A DNA stretch of 15,278 nt, taken from positions 1 through 15,278 of the forward strand of contig CAZTMX010000060.1 in assembly GCA_964614855.1 (NCBI GenBank). The letters run 5' to 3'. Both the position numbers and the translations under genes were made by a program. Shown here in pieces: positions 1 to 6,904 of the stretch (the first letter of the stretch is position 1; every line of letters begins with the position of its first letter). The notes beneath the pieces were generated by a model. That model was not told the DNA's origin. It worked only from the letters and a program-made list of their open reading frames with translations, and did no database searches. The DNA is from CAWJHE01 sp964614855 (GTDB taxonomy: Bacteria; Chloroflexota; Anaerolineae; Anaerolineales; UBA4823).

Positions 1-1
1 G

Positions 2-91
2 CCGGATTTTGACAATCCTGATGAACTCAAGTCTCAACTTGAAGAGAAGACGATCAAATTTATAGACGATATGACTTCTCTTCTTTTTTAA
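2..91 (+). CDS. C-terminal tail of an unidentified protein (partial)
   Basis: An open frame enters from the left edge and ends at a TAA at 89-91, giving only the last 29 residues (begins PDFDNPDEL, ends DDMTSLLF). The piece is charged and probably helical. No motif is recognisable in so short a tail, so no function is given. It converges on the beta-helix gene that follows on the other strand, with a 48-base gap (92-139) in which I see no convincing terminator. Confidence 0.5.
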   Translation, partial: PDFDNPDELKSQLEEKTIKFIDDMTSLLF

Positions 92-139
92 CGCCCGGCC
101 TCTTGGAGCGTTTGGCCTGGCTGGCGAGGCGTGGCTGGT

Positions 140-1732
140 CTACTTCTGAGCCGCCGGCAGGAATACCTGCAGCATGTACTCGTCTGCTCCCACGTCGTAA
201 TTATTAAGTCCGGGTCCAACCGGGCGTACCTGTCCATCAATATCATAAGCTCCCTGCCACAGGTAAACTTTATCTATTGCAGCAGATCCGGGTTGGATAT
301 GAAAATCTCCCATGGCTGGATCGAGGAGGAGCGGGTCGCCGGTAAAGAAGGTTGTGCCGGTAATGCCGTCGGCGATATTGTCGTGGAACAGGTTTTCTGA
401 AATAGAGATCGTCGAATAAACCGGATCGGTTGAATAGACGGCGGTGTGTTTTATTTGTGTGAAGATATTATATTTGGCCGTCATATTTGAATCATGATCG
501 ATGTACAATCCATTGCTCAATAAGGCAAATGTATTCAAACCGGCAAAAACGACAGGAACACCGATTGTACCCTCACCGACTGAATAAACTCCTACAGCAA
601 CGCCTTCCCAAAGCGGGGCATTGTTGGCACCGATAAAGTTGTTGGCAAGCAATACTTGCGCATCGCCCCTGATTTCAACATTGATAGCGCTATTTTCCCG
701 GGTCAACTGGTTTCTTCCCAGCGTTACTTGAGCAAGACCTGTACCATTGCCTTCGATGCGAACCGATGATAAACCGTAGTTAAAATGGAATATATTATCG
801 ACGATGTATGAATCGCTTGTATCCAGCATATAAATTGCGCTGCCGTAAATCGTGAGAGTGTGTGTATAATTTTGCCAATAAAACTGGTTCATATTGATCG
901 TGACATCGGCAGATTTTTGGATCAGCAGACCTGCCCCATAAGTCAGGTCTTGATCATCTGACACCTCGTTCCCATAGAACATGTTCCTTTCGATCAGAAT
1001 TCCCCCTTTATCTCCAGAGTCAGTGATGAAAGCGGCTCCACCGGCGCCGAGTGATTGTTTACCAGCCTGGTTATACATCAGTGTGCTTTGCTCCAGCACC
1101 AGCCGCCCCACCTGGGTGGCATAAATTCCACCGCCCAGGGATGATTTTGTGTTATCTGAGCTCCGGCTGCCAAAATTGGTTGTCAGATATAGATACCTGA
1201 GCTCAAGGTTGTCCACACCTTCGGCGTAAATGCCGCCTCCGCAACCCATAGCCGGGTAGCCGTAATAGGATGCACAGGTACCCGGTCCAACGCCTTCGGC
1301 ATTGCCCTGCATGATCACAAAACCTTCAATTAAAACAGACATGCCGTCACCCGGGATACCCTGGATAGCAACGCCGCGCATCTGATCATTTGCCTTGATA
1401 TAAGATGTATATTCCTGTGGTGCGCAGCTGACCGTACCCGTCGCCTCCCACGTGCAAGAGCCTATAATTTTCAGGCTTTTGTAGATATAGGTCACATAAC
1501 TGGAGGATGGGTCTGAGGCATAGTAATCCCCTGTTTTAGCCAGGATGGTATCCCCGCTGGCAGATTTCAGCTGGACTGCGGTATCTAAAGCGCAGGGGTT
1601 CGCCTGGCTGCACTCATTGCCGCTGCCGGTTGGCGATACATACCAGGTATTACCGTCTGCCTTTGCCTCGGTTGAAAAGGAAAATGGATAAACCAGGCAA
1701 ACTACCAGGATGAATACACCGATCCTTTTCAT
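140..1732 (-). CDS. Secreted right-handed beta-helix protein with choice-of-anchor-Q-like C-terminus
   Basis: This 530-residue protein is predicted to be exported. It has a classic signal peptide: MKR, then a hydrophobic stretch (about residues 5-21), then an A-K-A type cleavage region near residue 25. The mature start (NTWYVSPTGSG..C) is typical of exported parallel beta-helix proteins. From about residue 165 it has recurring GGGIYA / GAGLLI turns followed by beta-strands and N-x-F/L rungs, as in pectate-lyase-like or polymorphic-repeat beta-helices. Near the end, DIDGQVRP..NNYDVGADEY matches the D-[IV]-G-A-D-E-Y signature seen in choice-of-anchor-Q proteins. The last residues VFLPAAQK resemble the short (Y/F)LP C-terminal ends common on exported Anaerolineae proteins. 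The start is fixed by an AGGAGG (1737-1742) four bases before the ATG. A carbohydrate or surface-binding role is only an inference; no catalytic residues can be assigned. Confidence 0.85.
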   Translation of the reverse strand: MKRIGVFILVVCLVYPFSFSTEAKADGNTWYVSPTGSGNECSQANPCALDTAVQLKSASGDTILAKTGDYYASDPSSSYVTYIYKSLKIIGSCTWEATGTVSCAPQEYTSYIKANDQMRGVAIQGIPGDGMSVLIEGFVIMQGNAEGVGPGTCASYYGYPAMGCGGGIYAEGVDNLELRYLYLTTNFGSRSSDNTKSSLGGGIYATQVGRLVLEQSTLMYNQAGKQSLGAGGAAFITDSGDKGGILIERNMFYGNEVSDDQDLTYGAGLLIQKSADVTINMNQFYWQNYTHTLTIYGSAIYMLDTSDSYIVDNIFHFNYGLSSVRIEGNGTGLAQVTLGRNQLTRENSAINVEIRGDAQVLLANNFIGANNAPLWEGVAVGVYSVGEGTIGVPVVFAGLNTFALLSNGLYIDHDSNMTAKYNIFTQIKHTAVYSTDPVYSTISISENLFHDNIADGITGTTFFTGDPLLLDPAMGDFHIQPGSAAIDKVYLWQGAYDIDGQVRPVGPGLNNYDVGADEYMLQVFLPAAQK

Positions 1733-1736
1733 CTTG

Positions 1737-1742
1737 CCTCCT
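1737..1742 (-). promoter_or_regulatory. Strong ribosome binding site of the beta-helix gene
   Basis: A perfect AGGAGG on the minus strand lies four bases before the ATG at 1732 and settles the start codon. Confidence 0.8.
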
Positions 1743-1922
1743 ATCTACGAAAACCACCCCTACGCAGAAAAAACATGAACAAAATTGGCTGCCCTGTGCT
1801 GGTGAAATCGACTCTGATGAGGCTGTGTGGGAGAGAGATGAAACTGGATGCTCTATTAAAATTTTAGCATGAATTTTGAGAATGAGCGCAATCAATCAGC
1901 CTTTTCTGCATTGACTCCCCTA
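1743..1922. other. Non-coding upstream region of the beta-helix gene
   Basis: This stretch holds no convincing gene. The 81-residue minus-strand frame across it overlaps the signal-peptide region of the beta-helix gene in another frame and has low-complexity composition. A weak extended -10 (TG-C-TAAAAT, hexamer at 1861-1866 on the minus strand) could serve the beta-helix gene, but there is no good -35, so I do not call it as a promoter. Confidence 0.5.
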
Positions 1923-1994
1923 TTGCACTGAGCAATGCATTTGGCCAAGGCAACGGGATTGGCTCAGGCAACGGAGCTGGCCAAGGCATTGCGT
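1923..1994. repeat. 18-bp imperfect tandem repeat, three to four units
   Basis: Three adjacent 18-base units start at 1941, 1959 and 1977 (TTGGCCAAGGCAACGGGA, TTGGCTCAGGCAACGGAG, CTGGCCAAGGCATTGCGT). A more diverged unit at 1923-1940 may be a fourth. Read on the plus strand from an ATG at 1935 they spell a 23-residue frame of six-residue repeats (LAKATG, LAQATE, LAKALR) ending at a TAA at 2004-2006. No ribosome binding site precedes that ATG, so I list it as a repeat, not a gene. It lies just upstream of the SOS promoter. Confidence 0.6.
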
Positions 1995-2026
1995 TACCGG
2001 GTTTAAAATTGGGGTGCAAACAGGTA

Positions 2027-2055
2027 TTGACTCGTTTTCACATTTCTGCTAAAAT
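2027..2055 (+). promoter_or_regulatory. Sigma-70-type promoter of the SOS cassette
   Basis: The -35 is TTGACT (2027-2032) and the -10 is TAAAAT (2050-2055), with an ideal 17-base spacer. Transcription would start near 2062, inside the LexA box that abuts the -10, about 30 bases before the ATPase start codon. Confidence 0.75.
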
Positions 2056-2069
2056 AGAACAAATGTTCT
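2056..2069. promoter_or_regulatory. LexA/DinR-type SOS box
   Basis: The sequence AGAACAAATGTTCT contains GAAC-N4-GTTC and is palindromic except at the two central bases. This is the Gram-positive-type LexA (DinR) operator core; similar boxes have been reported in Chloroflexi, as I recall. It begins at the base right after the -10 hexamer and covers the expected transcription start, a position where repressor would block RNA polymerase. I saw no second GAAC-N4-GTTC site elsewhere in the window. Confidence 0.75.
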
Positions 2070-2091
2070 CTTTAGTGAAATGAGGTGTCCA

Positions 2092-3173
2092 ATGATCTCC
2101 ATCAACCAAAGACTGAATTCGGGAATGCAATTTTTTGAACGATTGCTGCCAGGCCGGGCTTCCAGACCAGCGGCATCCCCCTCGAGACCAGTTCCGGCAA
2201 GGCGCCCGGCGGTTTCTCTGTTCCCAACCGGCTTGAGTTGGAAACGCCCAAGGGCATCTGCCAACCTGGTGGCGCCATCTATGGAAAGCGTGCTGGCGCA
2301 GTGCGATGAGCTTACGCCTTATTCGGCTTTTCTGGGTCTGTGCGAAGACGGGCTTCCCTTAATGCTGGATCTAACCAACCCTGCGCCCGGTTCGCTGATG
2401 GTGGTGGGCGATGCCCAAAGCGGGAAAACAGACCTGATGCGCAGCCTGTTGGCATCGGTGGATCAGTTGAATACCGCCGAGCAAGTGGTCACGCACCTGG
2501 CGGTGCGCAACCCTGAGGAGTATCAAGACCTGGCGCTTGNNNNNNNNNNNNNNNNNNNNNNNNNNNNNNNNNNNNNNNNNNNNNNNNNNNNNNNNNNNNN
2601 NNNNNNNNNNNNNNNNNNNNNNNNNNNNNNNNNNNNNNNGTGGTCACGCACCTGGCGGTGCGCAACCCTGAGGAGTATCAAGACCTGGCGCTTGCCGGTC
2701 ACTGCCGCGAGATCTTGCCCTGCAGCGATGCGCAGATCCCTGCCTTGCTGCTCGAACTGAGCAACGAAGTGCAGCAGCGCCGGCGCAAAGGCGCAAAGGA
2801 CATCGCGGGGCTGCCGGCGGTCCTGTTCTGTATCGATGACCTGGCGGATCTGCTGGTGCACCTGGATGGGGATGAAACCGCCCGCCTGCACTGGATCGCC
2901 AAACACGGCCCCCGCTCGCGCGTCTGGCTTATCGCCAGCCTTTCTTCGGAAAATTCGCCGGATATCCACCCGCGGCTGCTGGAAGCCTTTCGCACGCACC
3001 TGGTGTGCGGCATCACAGACCGCCGGCTGGGGAAGTACCTGTGCAGCGATCCCAGGCTAAATACGCGGGATATCGATTTAGGCAGGCAGTTTTTTGTACC
3101 CTTTGGGGAGCAGTGGCTGCGCACCTGGATCTGCCACCCCCAGGCCGAGCCAGAAAAGGAGGTTCAGCCATGA
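2092..3173 (+). CDS. FtsK-like P-loop ATPase, SOS-controlled (interrupted by an assembly gap)
   Basis: The frame starts at ATG 2092, backed by GAGGTG at 2082-2087, and ends at TGA 3171-3173. The N run at 2540-2639 splits it, but the 55 bases at 2485-2539 are repeated exactly at 2640-2694. Collapsing the duplicate gives one continuous frame of 308 residues. In that merged protein a basic, proline-rich, probably disordered segment (about 20-60) is followed by a Walker A GDAQSGKT (106-113), a Walker B-like AVLFCIDDLADLL (191-203) and a sensor-like strand WLIASLSS (227-234). The IDDLADLL stretch and what follows resemble the motor core of FtsK/SpoIIIE (IDELADLM). It has no membrane segments and no gamma DNA-reading domain. 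It is probably a small soluble DNA- or protein-translocating or clamp-type ATPase; substrate unknown. Stop and next start overlap (ATGA). Confidence 0.75.
2485..2694. other. Assembly gap flanked by an exact 55-bp duplication
   Basis: Bases 2485-2539 and 2640-2694 are identical and enclose exactly 100 Ns. The frame after the gap continues that before it when one copy is removed, so the duplication is best read as two overlapping contig ends that a scaffolder did not merge. An overlap of 55 would fit a de Bruijn assembler run with k=55. Without correction the ATPase is mis-annotated as two truncated genes. Confidence 0.9.
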
Positions 3174-3466
3174 ATATTGGCATGCTGTGGTTTGATAATG
3201 ATGTAAAAGCAGGTCTGGCTGCCAGGGTGGAACGCGCGGCGCGCTATTACCAGAACAAATACGGCGCCATGCCGACGCTGTGCTTTGTCCACCCATCCAT
3301 GCTGGCCCCGCTCAATGGAGCAAAAGAAATCGCGCCGGCAGAGCCGGAAGGTGAGAAAGTGCTGCGCTCCGGCGGGGTGGAGATACGCTCCAACCGTATG
3401 GTTTTACCCAATCATATTTGGATCGGCGTCAATGCGCAGGTCAGTGCACAGCCTGCGGGGCTGTAA
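3170..3466 (+). CDS. 98-residue conserved-looking protein of unknown function, partner of the FtsK-like ATPase
   Basis: The ATG at 3170 overlaps the ATPase stop (ATGA) and is preceded by a perfect AGGAGG (3157-3162) seven bases upstream, so translation is coupled to the ATPase. The protein begins MNIGMLWFDND and looks like a small alpha/beta fold: an N-terminal strand, an amphipathic helix (about 12-31, ending RYYQNKYG), a strand TLCFVHPSML (36-45), a loop rich in A/E/P (50-65), and strands GVEIRSN and NHIWIGVN. It has no signal peptide, no membrane segment and no recognised motif. Its placement under the SOS promoter suggests a role with the ATPase in the DNA-damage response, which is an inference. 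Its 3' end overlaps the holA 3' end by 26 bases on the opposite strand. Confidence 0.75.
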   Translation: MNIGMLWFDNDVKAGLAARVERAARYYQNKYGAMPTLCFVHPSMLAPLNGAKEIAPAEPEGEKVLRSGGVEIRSNRMVLPNHIWIGVNAQVSAQPAGL

Positions 3467-4202
3467 ACGAAGCCACCAGCATTTCAAGGGCAAGCTCGAT
3501 CGAGAGCTGGCTTGTTTTTACCCCTTCATCCAGATCCAGCAAGCGGTGATAAACGGCTTCTAAATCAGCCATTCTAAAGCGACGCGCCTGGCTGATCGAT
3601 TTGCTGGCTACGTATGGATGCAGCTTCATCCTTTTGATCAATTCACTCTCGTCAGCGCCGCGATCCAGCACATCGCGTGCGGCGATCAGGAGGCGAAACT
3701 GGCGCACTACCATGCCAAACAAAATTACAGGATTTTCTTGTTCCAACAAGCGCTGCAGCATCGACATGGCCCGCTGCCCTTGCTGCTGCGCCAGTGCGTC
3801 TACCATGGTAAAGACATTGCCTTCGGCTGTGTCGGCGGTGACCGCCTGTACATCATCGATGTCTACTGCGCGCTGGTAATTGACATATGCCAGCAGCTTC
3901 TCAATTTCCTGGCGCGCCAGGCGAGGCTCGTTGCCGATCAGGCTGGCCAGCTCAGCGGCTGCCCTGGGGGTGATCTTGCCACCCGCCTGTTTTGTCATTT
4001 CAAGGATGCGGCTGGTTATTTCCTCCCCCTTCGGCAAAATGAAGATATCTACCTGTACCGGTTTGCCGGTTGTCTTGGCTTTGTTGAACCATTTCTCCAA
4101 CCACTGCCCTTTGTAATCCTTCTTATTCTCGGGCAAGTATTCCACCAGGATCAAAATGGTTGATTCTGGTAAAGCATCCAATGCAGCCAGGAATTTTTCA
4201 CG
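3441..4202 (-). CDS. holA: DNA polymerase III subunit delta (partial, N-terminus in gap)
   Basis: HolA opens the beta sliding clamp within the clamp-loader complex. The 253 residues present cover most of the protein and fit the family: the end of the first AAA+-like domain (STILILVEY, F-x-LPKGEEI), a lid region (KITPRAAAELASLIGNEPRLARQEIEKL) and the C-terminal collar domain (AEGNVFTMVDAL..QRAMSMLQRLLEQENPVILFGMVVRQFRLL..DLDEGVKTSQLSIELALEML). The family is usually about 320-340 residues, so some 70-90 N-terminal residues should lie in or beyond the N run at 4203-4302. The frame is open right up to the gap (R-E-K-F upstream of the apparent TTG start at 4181), so that start is not real. No terminator is visible between it and the converging SOS cassette. 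Confidence 0.9.
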   Translation of the reverse strand, partial: REKFLAALDALPESTILILVEYLPENKKDYKGQWLEKWFNKAKTTGKPVQVDIFILPKGEEITSRILEMTKQAGGKITPRAAAELASLIGNEPRLARQEIEKLLAYVNYQRAVDIDDVQAVTADTAEGNVFTMVDALAQQQGQRAMSMLQRLLEQENPVILFGMVVRQFRLLIAARDVLDRGADESELIKRMKLHPYVASKSISQARRFRMADLEAVYHRLLDLDEGVKTSQLSIELALEMLVASFTAPQAVH

Positions 4203-4302
4203 NNNNNNNNNNNNNNNNNNNNNNNNNNNNNNNNNNNNNNNNNNNNNNNNNNNNNNNNNNNNNNNNNNNNNNNNNNNNNNNNNNNNNNNNNNNNNNNNNN
4301 NN
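4203..4302. other. Scaffold gap of 100 Ns
   Basis: Exactly 100 Ns, the usual placeholder length. Unlike the first gap, the flanks are not duplicated, so real sequence is missing, including at least the holA 5' end. Confidence 0.95.
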
Positions 4303-4307
4303 CATGC

Positions 4308-4841
4308 TTAGCCCGTGGTGAGGATACGGTGCGCAGCCATCTTCCCCTGCCGGGCCGGGCGAATTTCCACGATCTCCAGCCCTTCCGGCTCTCCAGAAGT
4401 GGTGTAACGCTGCTGCAATTTCATCCCCAGCGGTTGTGCTGCAATTAAAGCCAGTGTCGCAACCATTATGGCCAGGGGTATGCGATCCAACTTGTCGCGC
4501 AAACGCTTGCCTGCGCCAAACATCGCCAGGGCAGCCGCCCCACCCGCCAGGACGCCGGAAGCAGCGAAGTTTGTACCGCAATTGGGGTGCAGCGCCAGGG
4601 CATGTTCGCCGCCGCGCAGGCGTCTGAGCGCCTCCTCCACTGCATCGCCGATCTCAGCCGTAGAAGCCTCCCCCACGATCCAAAAACCGCGGGCATCCGA
4701 ATGCCCTGCCAGGCTGCGGGAAGGGTTGTGCTGCGCCAGGACGTGCAGCGTGGCATGTTCCAAACCGTGGTTGCGCCGGATGCGCGAAAACAGGTCAACA
4801 TCCAGTAAAGACAGGAGCATATCTGAAAGACTGTCTGCCAT
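4308..4841 (-). CDS. DUF6391-type membrane protein
   Basis: This 177-residue protein matches what I know of the DUF6391 family, found mainly in cyanobacteria and Chloroflexi; its function is unknown. It has a short N-terminal helix, then RNHGLEHATLH (H25, E28, H29, H33), a soluble part with GFWIVG, and a HPNCGTNF motif (85-92). Two hydrophobic helices follow (about 92-110 and 117-137) and the tail is basic. The HxxEH..H pattern with HPNC hints at metal binding, but this is not proven. Two ATGs are adjacent; AAGGAG (4846-4851) lies one base before the first (4844) and four before the second (4841), so I prefer 4841. It follows the regulator gene by about 33 bases and is probably co-transcribed with it. 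Confidence 0.75.
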   Translation of the reverse strand: MADSLSDMLLSLLDVDLFSRIRRNHGLEHATLHVLAQHNPSRSLAGHSDARGFWIVGEASTAEIGDAVEEALRRLRGGEHALALHPNCGTNFAASGVLAGGAAALAMFGAGKRLRDKLDRIPLAIMVATLALIAAQPLGMKLQQRYTTSGEPEGLEIVEIRPARQGKMAAHRILTTG

Positions 4842-4874
4842 CATTCTCCTTATTTGTTATGCTATTCTACCATC

Positions 4875-5507
4875 TCAAGACAATGAACGGTTCCCCCGCT
4901 CGTAAGCCTCATAGGTATCCAGTATTTTCATCAAGATGCGGTCAGTAAACAGGTTGATCTTGCGGAACATGCTGCTCCAGGCATGCGGCGAGCGCACCGC
5001 AGCAGCCTCGTACACCCCCAACATCGATTCAATCAGCATACCGCGAAAAAACATAAAAGCCGTGGCGGCTTCCACACTGCTGAGCCCAAAACGGCGTCCG
5101 ATCGAAGCATATTCATAACCCAGGGCTTCCGCTTCTTGCCCGGCCCCTTCTACCTGGCTGTGCATAAAAGTCACCAACCCTTGCATCAGCGTCCTGCCGC
5201 TGGTTCGGTACTGGGCGCGGGCATCTTCATCCAGCTTTTGGTACCATGCTTCAGAAGCCAGGCGTCCTTCGCTGATCTGGACGCGCGTGGTTCGCAAGGC
5301 ATTCTGCACTACCCGGTTGACATCATCCTGGTTTTCCATGCGCTGAGATTGCACCCATAAATCCAGCTCGTTGTGCAGGTAACGCCGGTGCCCGCCACTG
5401 GTACGGTGTACCGGGATCACCCCCTGGTCCGACCAGTTGCGCACTGTGCCAGGATGCACACCCAGCACCTGCGCCGCCTCGCTCAGGCTCAACCATTTTT
5501 CAGGCAT
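4875..5507 (-). CDS. MerR/excisionase-type HTH regulator with an all-helical sensor-like C-terminus
   Basis: Residues 6-52 form a MerR-like DNA-binding domain (LSLSEAAQVLGVHPGTVRNW, then VIPVHRTSGGHRRY, the winged turn typical of MerR and excisionase-type proteins). The rest, about 150 residues, is helical and resembles the RsbRD N-terminal / kinase-associated sensor fold (Y..SGRTLMQGLVTFM, then EALGYEYASIGRRFGLSSVEAATAFMFFRGML). That would make it a one-component sensor-regulator; the ligand is unknown. Two ATGs are adjacent, and GGAG spacing (three versus six bases) favours the second, at 5507, giving 210 residues. It starts 19 bases after the transporter stop, so the two are almost certainly one operon. 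The dyad and direct repeats upstream of the transporter are good candidate binding sites for it. Confidence 0.8.
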   Translation of the reverse strand: MPEKWLSLSEAAQVLGVHPGTVRNWSDQGVIPVHRTSGGHRRYLHNELDLWVQSQRMENQDDVNRVVQNALRTTRVQISEGRLASEAWYQKLDEDARAQYRTSGRTLMQGLVTFMHSQVEGAGQEAEALGYEYASIGRRFGLSSVEAATAFMFFRGMLIESMLGVYEAAAVRSPHAWSSMFRKINLFTDRILMKILDTYEAYERGNRSLS

Positions 5508-5526
5508 CATTTTCTCCGTGGGCAGG

Positions 5527-6831
5527 TCAATTATCCAAAGCGATAGCTGCTCTCTCGATCAGCGAGGTTTTCTCAACCTGGCGCTGGAATTCCTGCACGT
5601 TGACCTGTCGCAAAATCAACAAAGAGATTGCCAGCATAGCCGATTCAATCATAAAAACAGCCACATACCCGCTGATTGGATTGTTCATCACCTGGGTGAT
5701 GATATCACGGATTACCCCACCCAAGACGGTGCCCAACAAGCGAGACCCTGCGTTTGCCATCCCCCAGGCGCCGATAAACAATCCTACTTTATCAGGAGTG
5801 GTCATATCCAGCATCAGAGATAAATTGGAGACGGTAGACAGACCGGTTCCCAACCCAAGCAAGACAACGCCGCTGTAAAAAACAACCTGGCTGAGAACAA
5901 AACCACTGAGGGTGATCAAGATAAATCCTGCCAAACAAGCCCAGGCGCCGGTTTTTACCACTGTGCGCTTGGAGAAACGGTTTTCCATAAAGCCCGCAAT
6001 CAGTAAGGTAGCCAGGACACAGGTACCCCATAAGGAGGTGATGCGCGTGGTTTCTCGCACCGAAAGCCCAAAGGCCTGCGCGCCGAAAGGCTCCAACAGG
6101 ATATCCTGTCCCAGGATGGCAGCCAGCAGGATGGTCAGGTACCAGAAGAAAATCGTCACCTGGCGGTTACCTCGGATGGTTTTAATCATCGTGGACCAGG
6201 AGTAATTTTCTCCAACCGGGGTTGCGCCTTGTATCGAGCGCTCTTCCAGGCGGATCAACCCGATAAGCCCAAGCAGTGATGCCGCACCGGCAACGATCCA
6301 GAAGGCGCGGATTAATGCCTGGGGGGTGTATGGATCCACCAGCCGGCTCAAGAGGATCGCGGTAAAGATAATGCTGGTGATCATCATAAACCACATGACG
6401 GCGATCGTCTTCCCACGTCCTTTATCACCGGAAAGCTCCGAAGCCAGCGACAGGTAGGAGACAGCCGCCAGGTTATAGCCCATCCCCCAGGCACCGAAGG
6501 CAAGCACACCCAGGGCGACCCCCGGCCAGAAGTCCTCCGCCAACAGAAATGCCGCCTGGGGCGTGAGGATCACCCCCAGGACGCACAAGACCAACCCCAA
6601 TAATATATACGGGCTGCGGCGGTAACCAAGGACAGGATGCCGGTCAGAAAAGGAACCGATCGCCACCTGGATGGGTGAAAAAAGATACGGCAGGGATGCC
6701 AGAAGCGCCACCAGGGTCGCCGAGAGCGCCAGTTCCTTGATCATCACGCGGTTCAAGGTGCTATTGATCGGTACCAGGGTCATGGCAACGGCGACGTGGA
6801 CCAGACCTAATTGAATGCGTTTCCAGAGCAT
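5527..6831 (-). CDS. BCD/PucC-family MFS transporter
   Basis: A 434-residue protein with about 12 hydrophobic segments. The N-terminus (LGLVHVAVAMTLVPINSTLNRVMIKEL..ATLVALL..LPYLFSPIQV) and the TM2-TM3 loop GSFSDRHPVLGYRRSPYI closely resemble the bacteriochlorophyll-delivery (BCD) / PucC family of the major facilitator superfamily. Classical members help assemble light-harvesting complexes in phototrophs. Family members also occur in organisms not known to be phototrophic, where the cargo is unknown. Nothing else in this window proves phototrophy. An AGGA (6839-6842) seven bases upstream supports the ATG at 6831. It is the first gene of a likely operon with the HTH regulator and the DUF6391 protein. 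Confidence 0.85.
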   Translation of the reverse strand: MLWKRIQLGLVHVAVAMTLVPINSTLNRVMIKELALSATLVALLASLPYLFSPIQVAIGSFSDRHPVLGYRRSPYILLGLVLCVLGVILTPQAAFLLAEDFWPGVALGVLAFGAWGMGYNLAAVSYLSLASELSGDKGRGKTIAVMWFMMITSIIFTAILLSRLVDPYTPQALIRAFWIVAGAASLLGLIGLIRLEERSIQGATPVGENYSWSTMIKTIRGNRQVTIFFWYLTILLAAILGQDILLEPFGAQAFGLSVRETTRITSLWGTCVLATLLIAGFMENRFSKRTVVKTGAWACLAGFILITLSGFVLSQVVFYSGVVLLGLGTGLSTVSNLSLMLDMTTPDKVGLFIGAWGMANAGSRLLGTVLGGVIRDIITQVMNNPISGYVAVFMIESAMLAISLLILRQVNVQEFQRQVEKTSLIERAAIALDN

Positions 6832-6843
6832 ACGACCATCCTA

Positions 6844-6857
6844 TAAGTATCTACTTA
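6844..6857. promoter_or_regulatory. Palindrome in the transporter leader
   Basis: TAAGTATCTACTTA is a perfect 6-bp inverted repeat around a TC centre, placed just before the ribosome binding site of the transporter gene. On the minus strand it contains GTAGAT, the core also found in the two direct repeats at 6904-6923. It could be an operator; its function is inferred. Confidence 0.5.
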
Positions 6858-6876
6858 AATCAAAATACGTCTTGTA

Positions 6877-6904
6877 AATTTACCAGACATCCCTGTCAGG
6901 TCAA
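6877..6904 (-). promoter_or_regulatory. Putative promoter of the transporter operon with a dyad in its spacer
   Basis: On the minus strand, a -35 TTGACC (6899-6904) and an extended -10 TGG-TAAATT (hexamer 6877-6882) are 16 bases apart. The spacer carries an imperfect dyad, CCAGACA-TCCC-TGTCAGG (6883-6900, one mismatch per seven), the place where MerR-family regulators usually bind. The predicted start is near 6870, giving a leader of about 39 bases. Confidence 0.5.

Noticed and set aside
131..400. Plus-strand 89-residue frame at the left end
   Set aside because: It is antisense to the well-supported C-terminus of the beta-helix protein and has no ribosome site.
1650..1895. 81-residue minus-strand frame upstream of the beta-helix gene
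   Set aside because: It overlaps the signal-peptide region in another frame, has no ribosome site, and has low-complexity composition.
2080..2760. A 226-residue frame running through the N gap
   Set aside because: After the Ns it continues in the wrong frame (W-S-R-T-W). The true frame is restored by merging the 55-bp duplicate.
4143..4357. The second N gap as another unmerged contig overlap
   Set aside because: The flanking sequences do not match each other, so real DNA is missing there.
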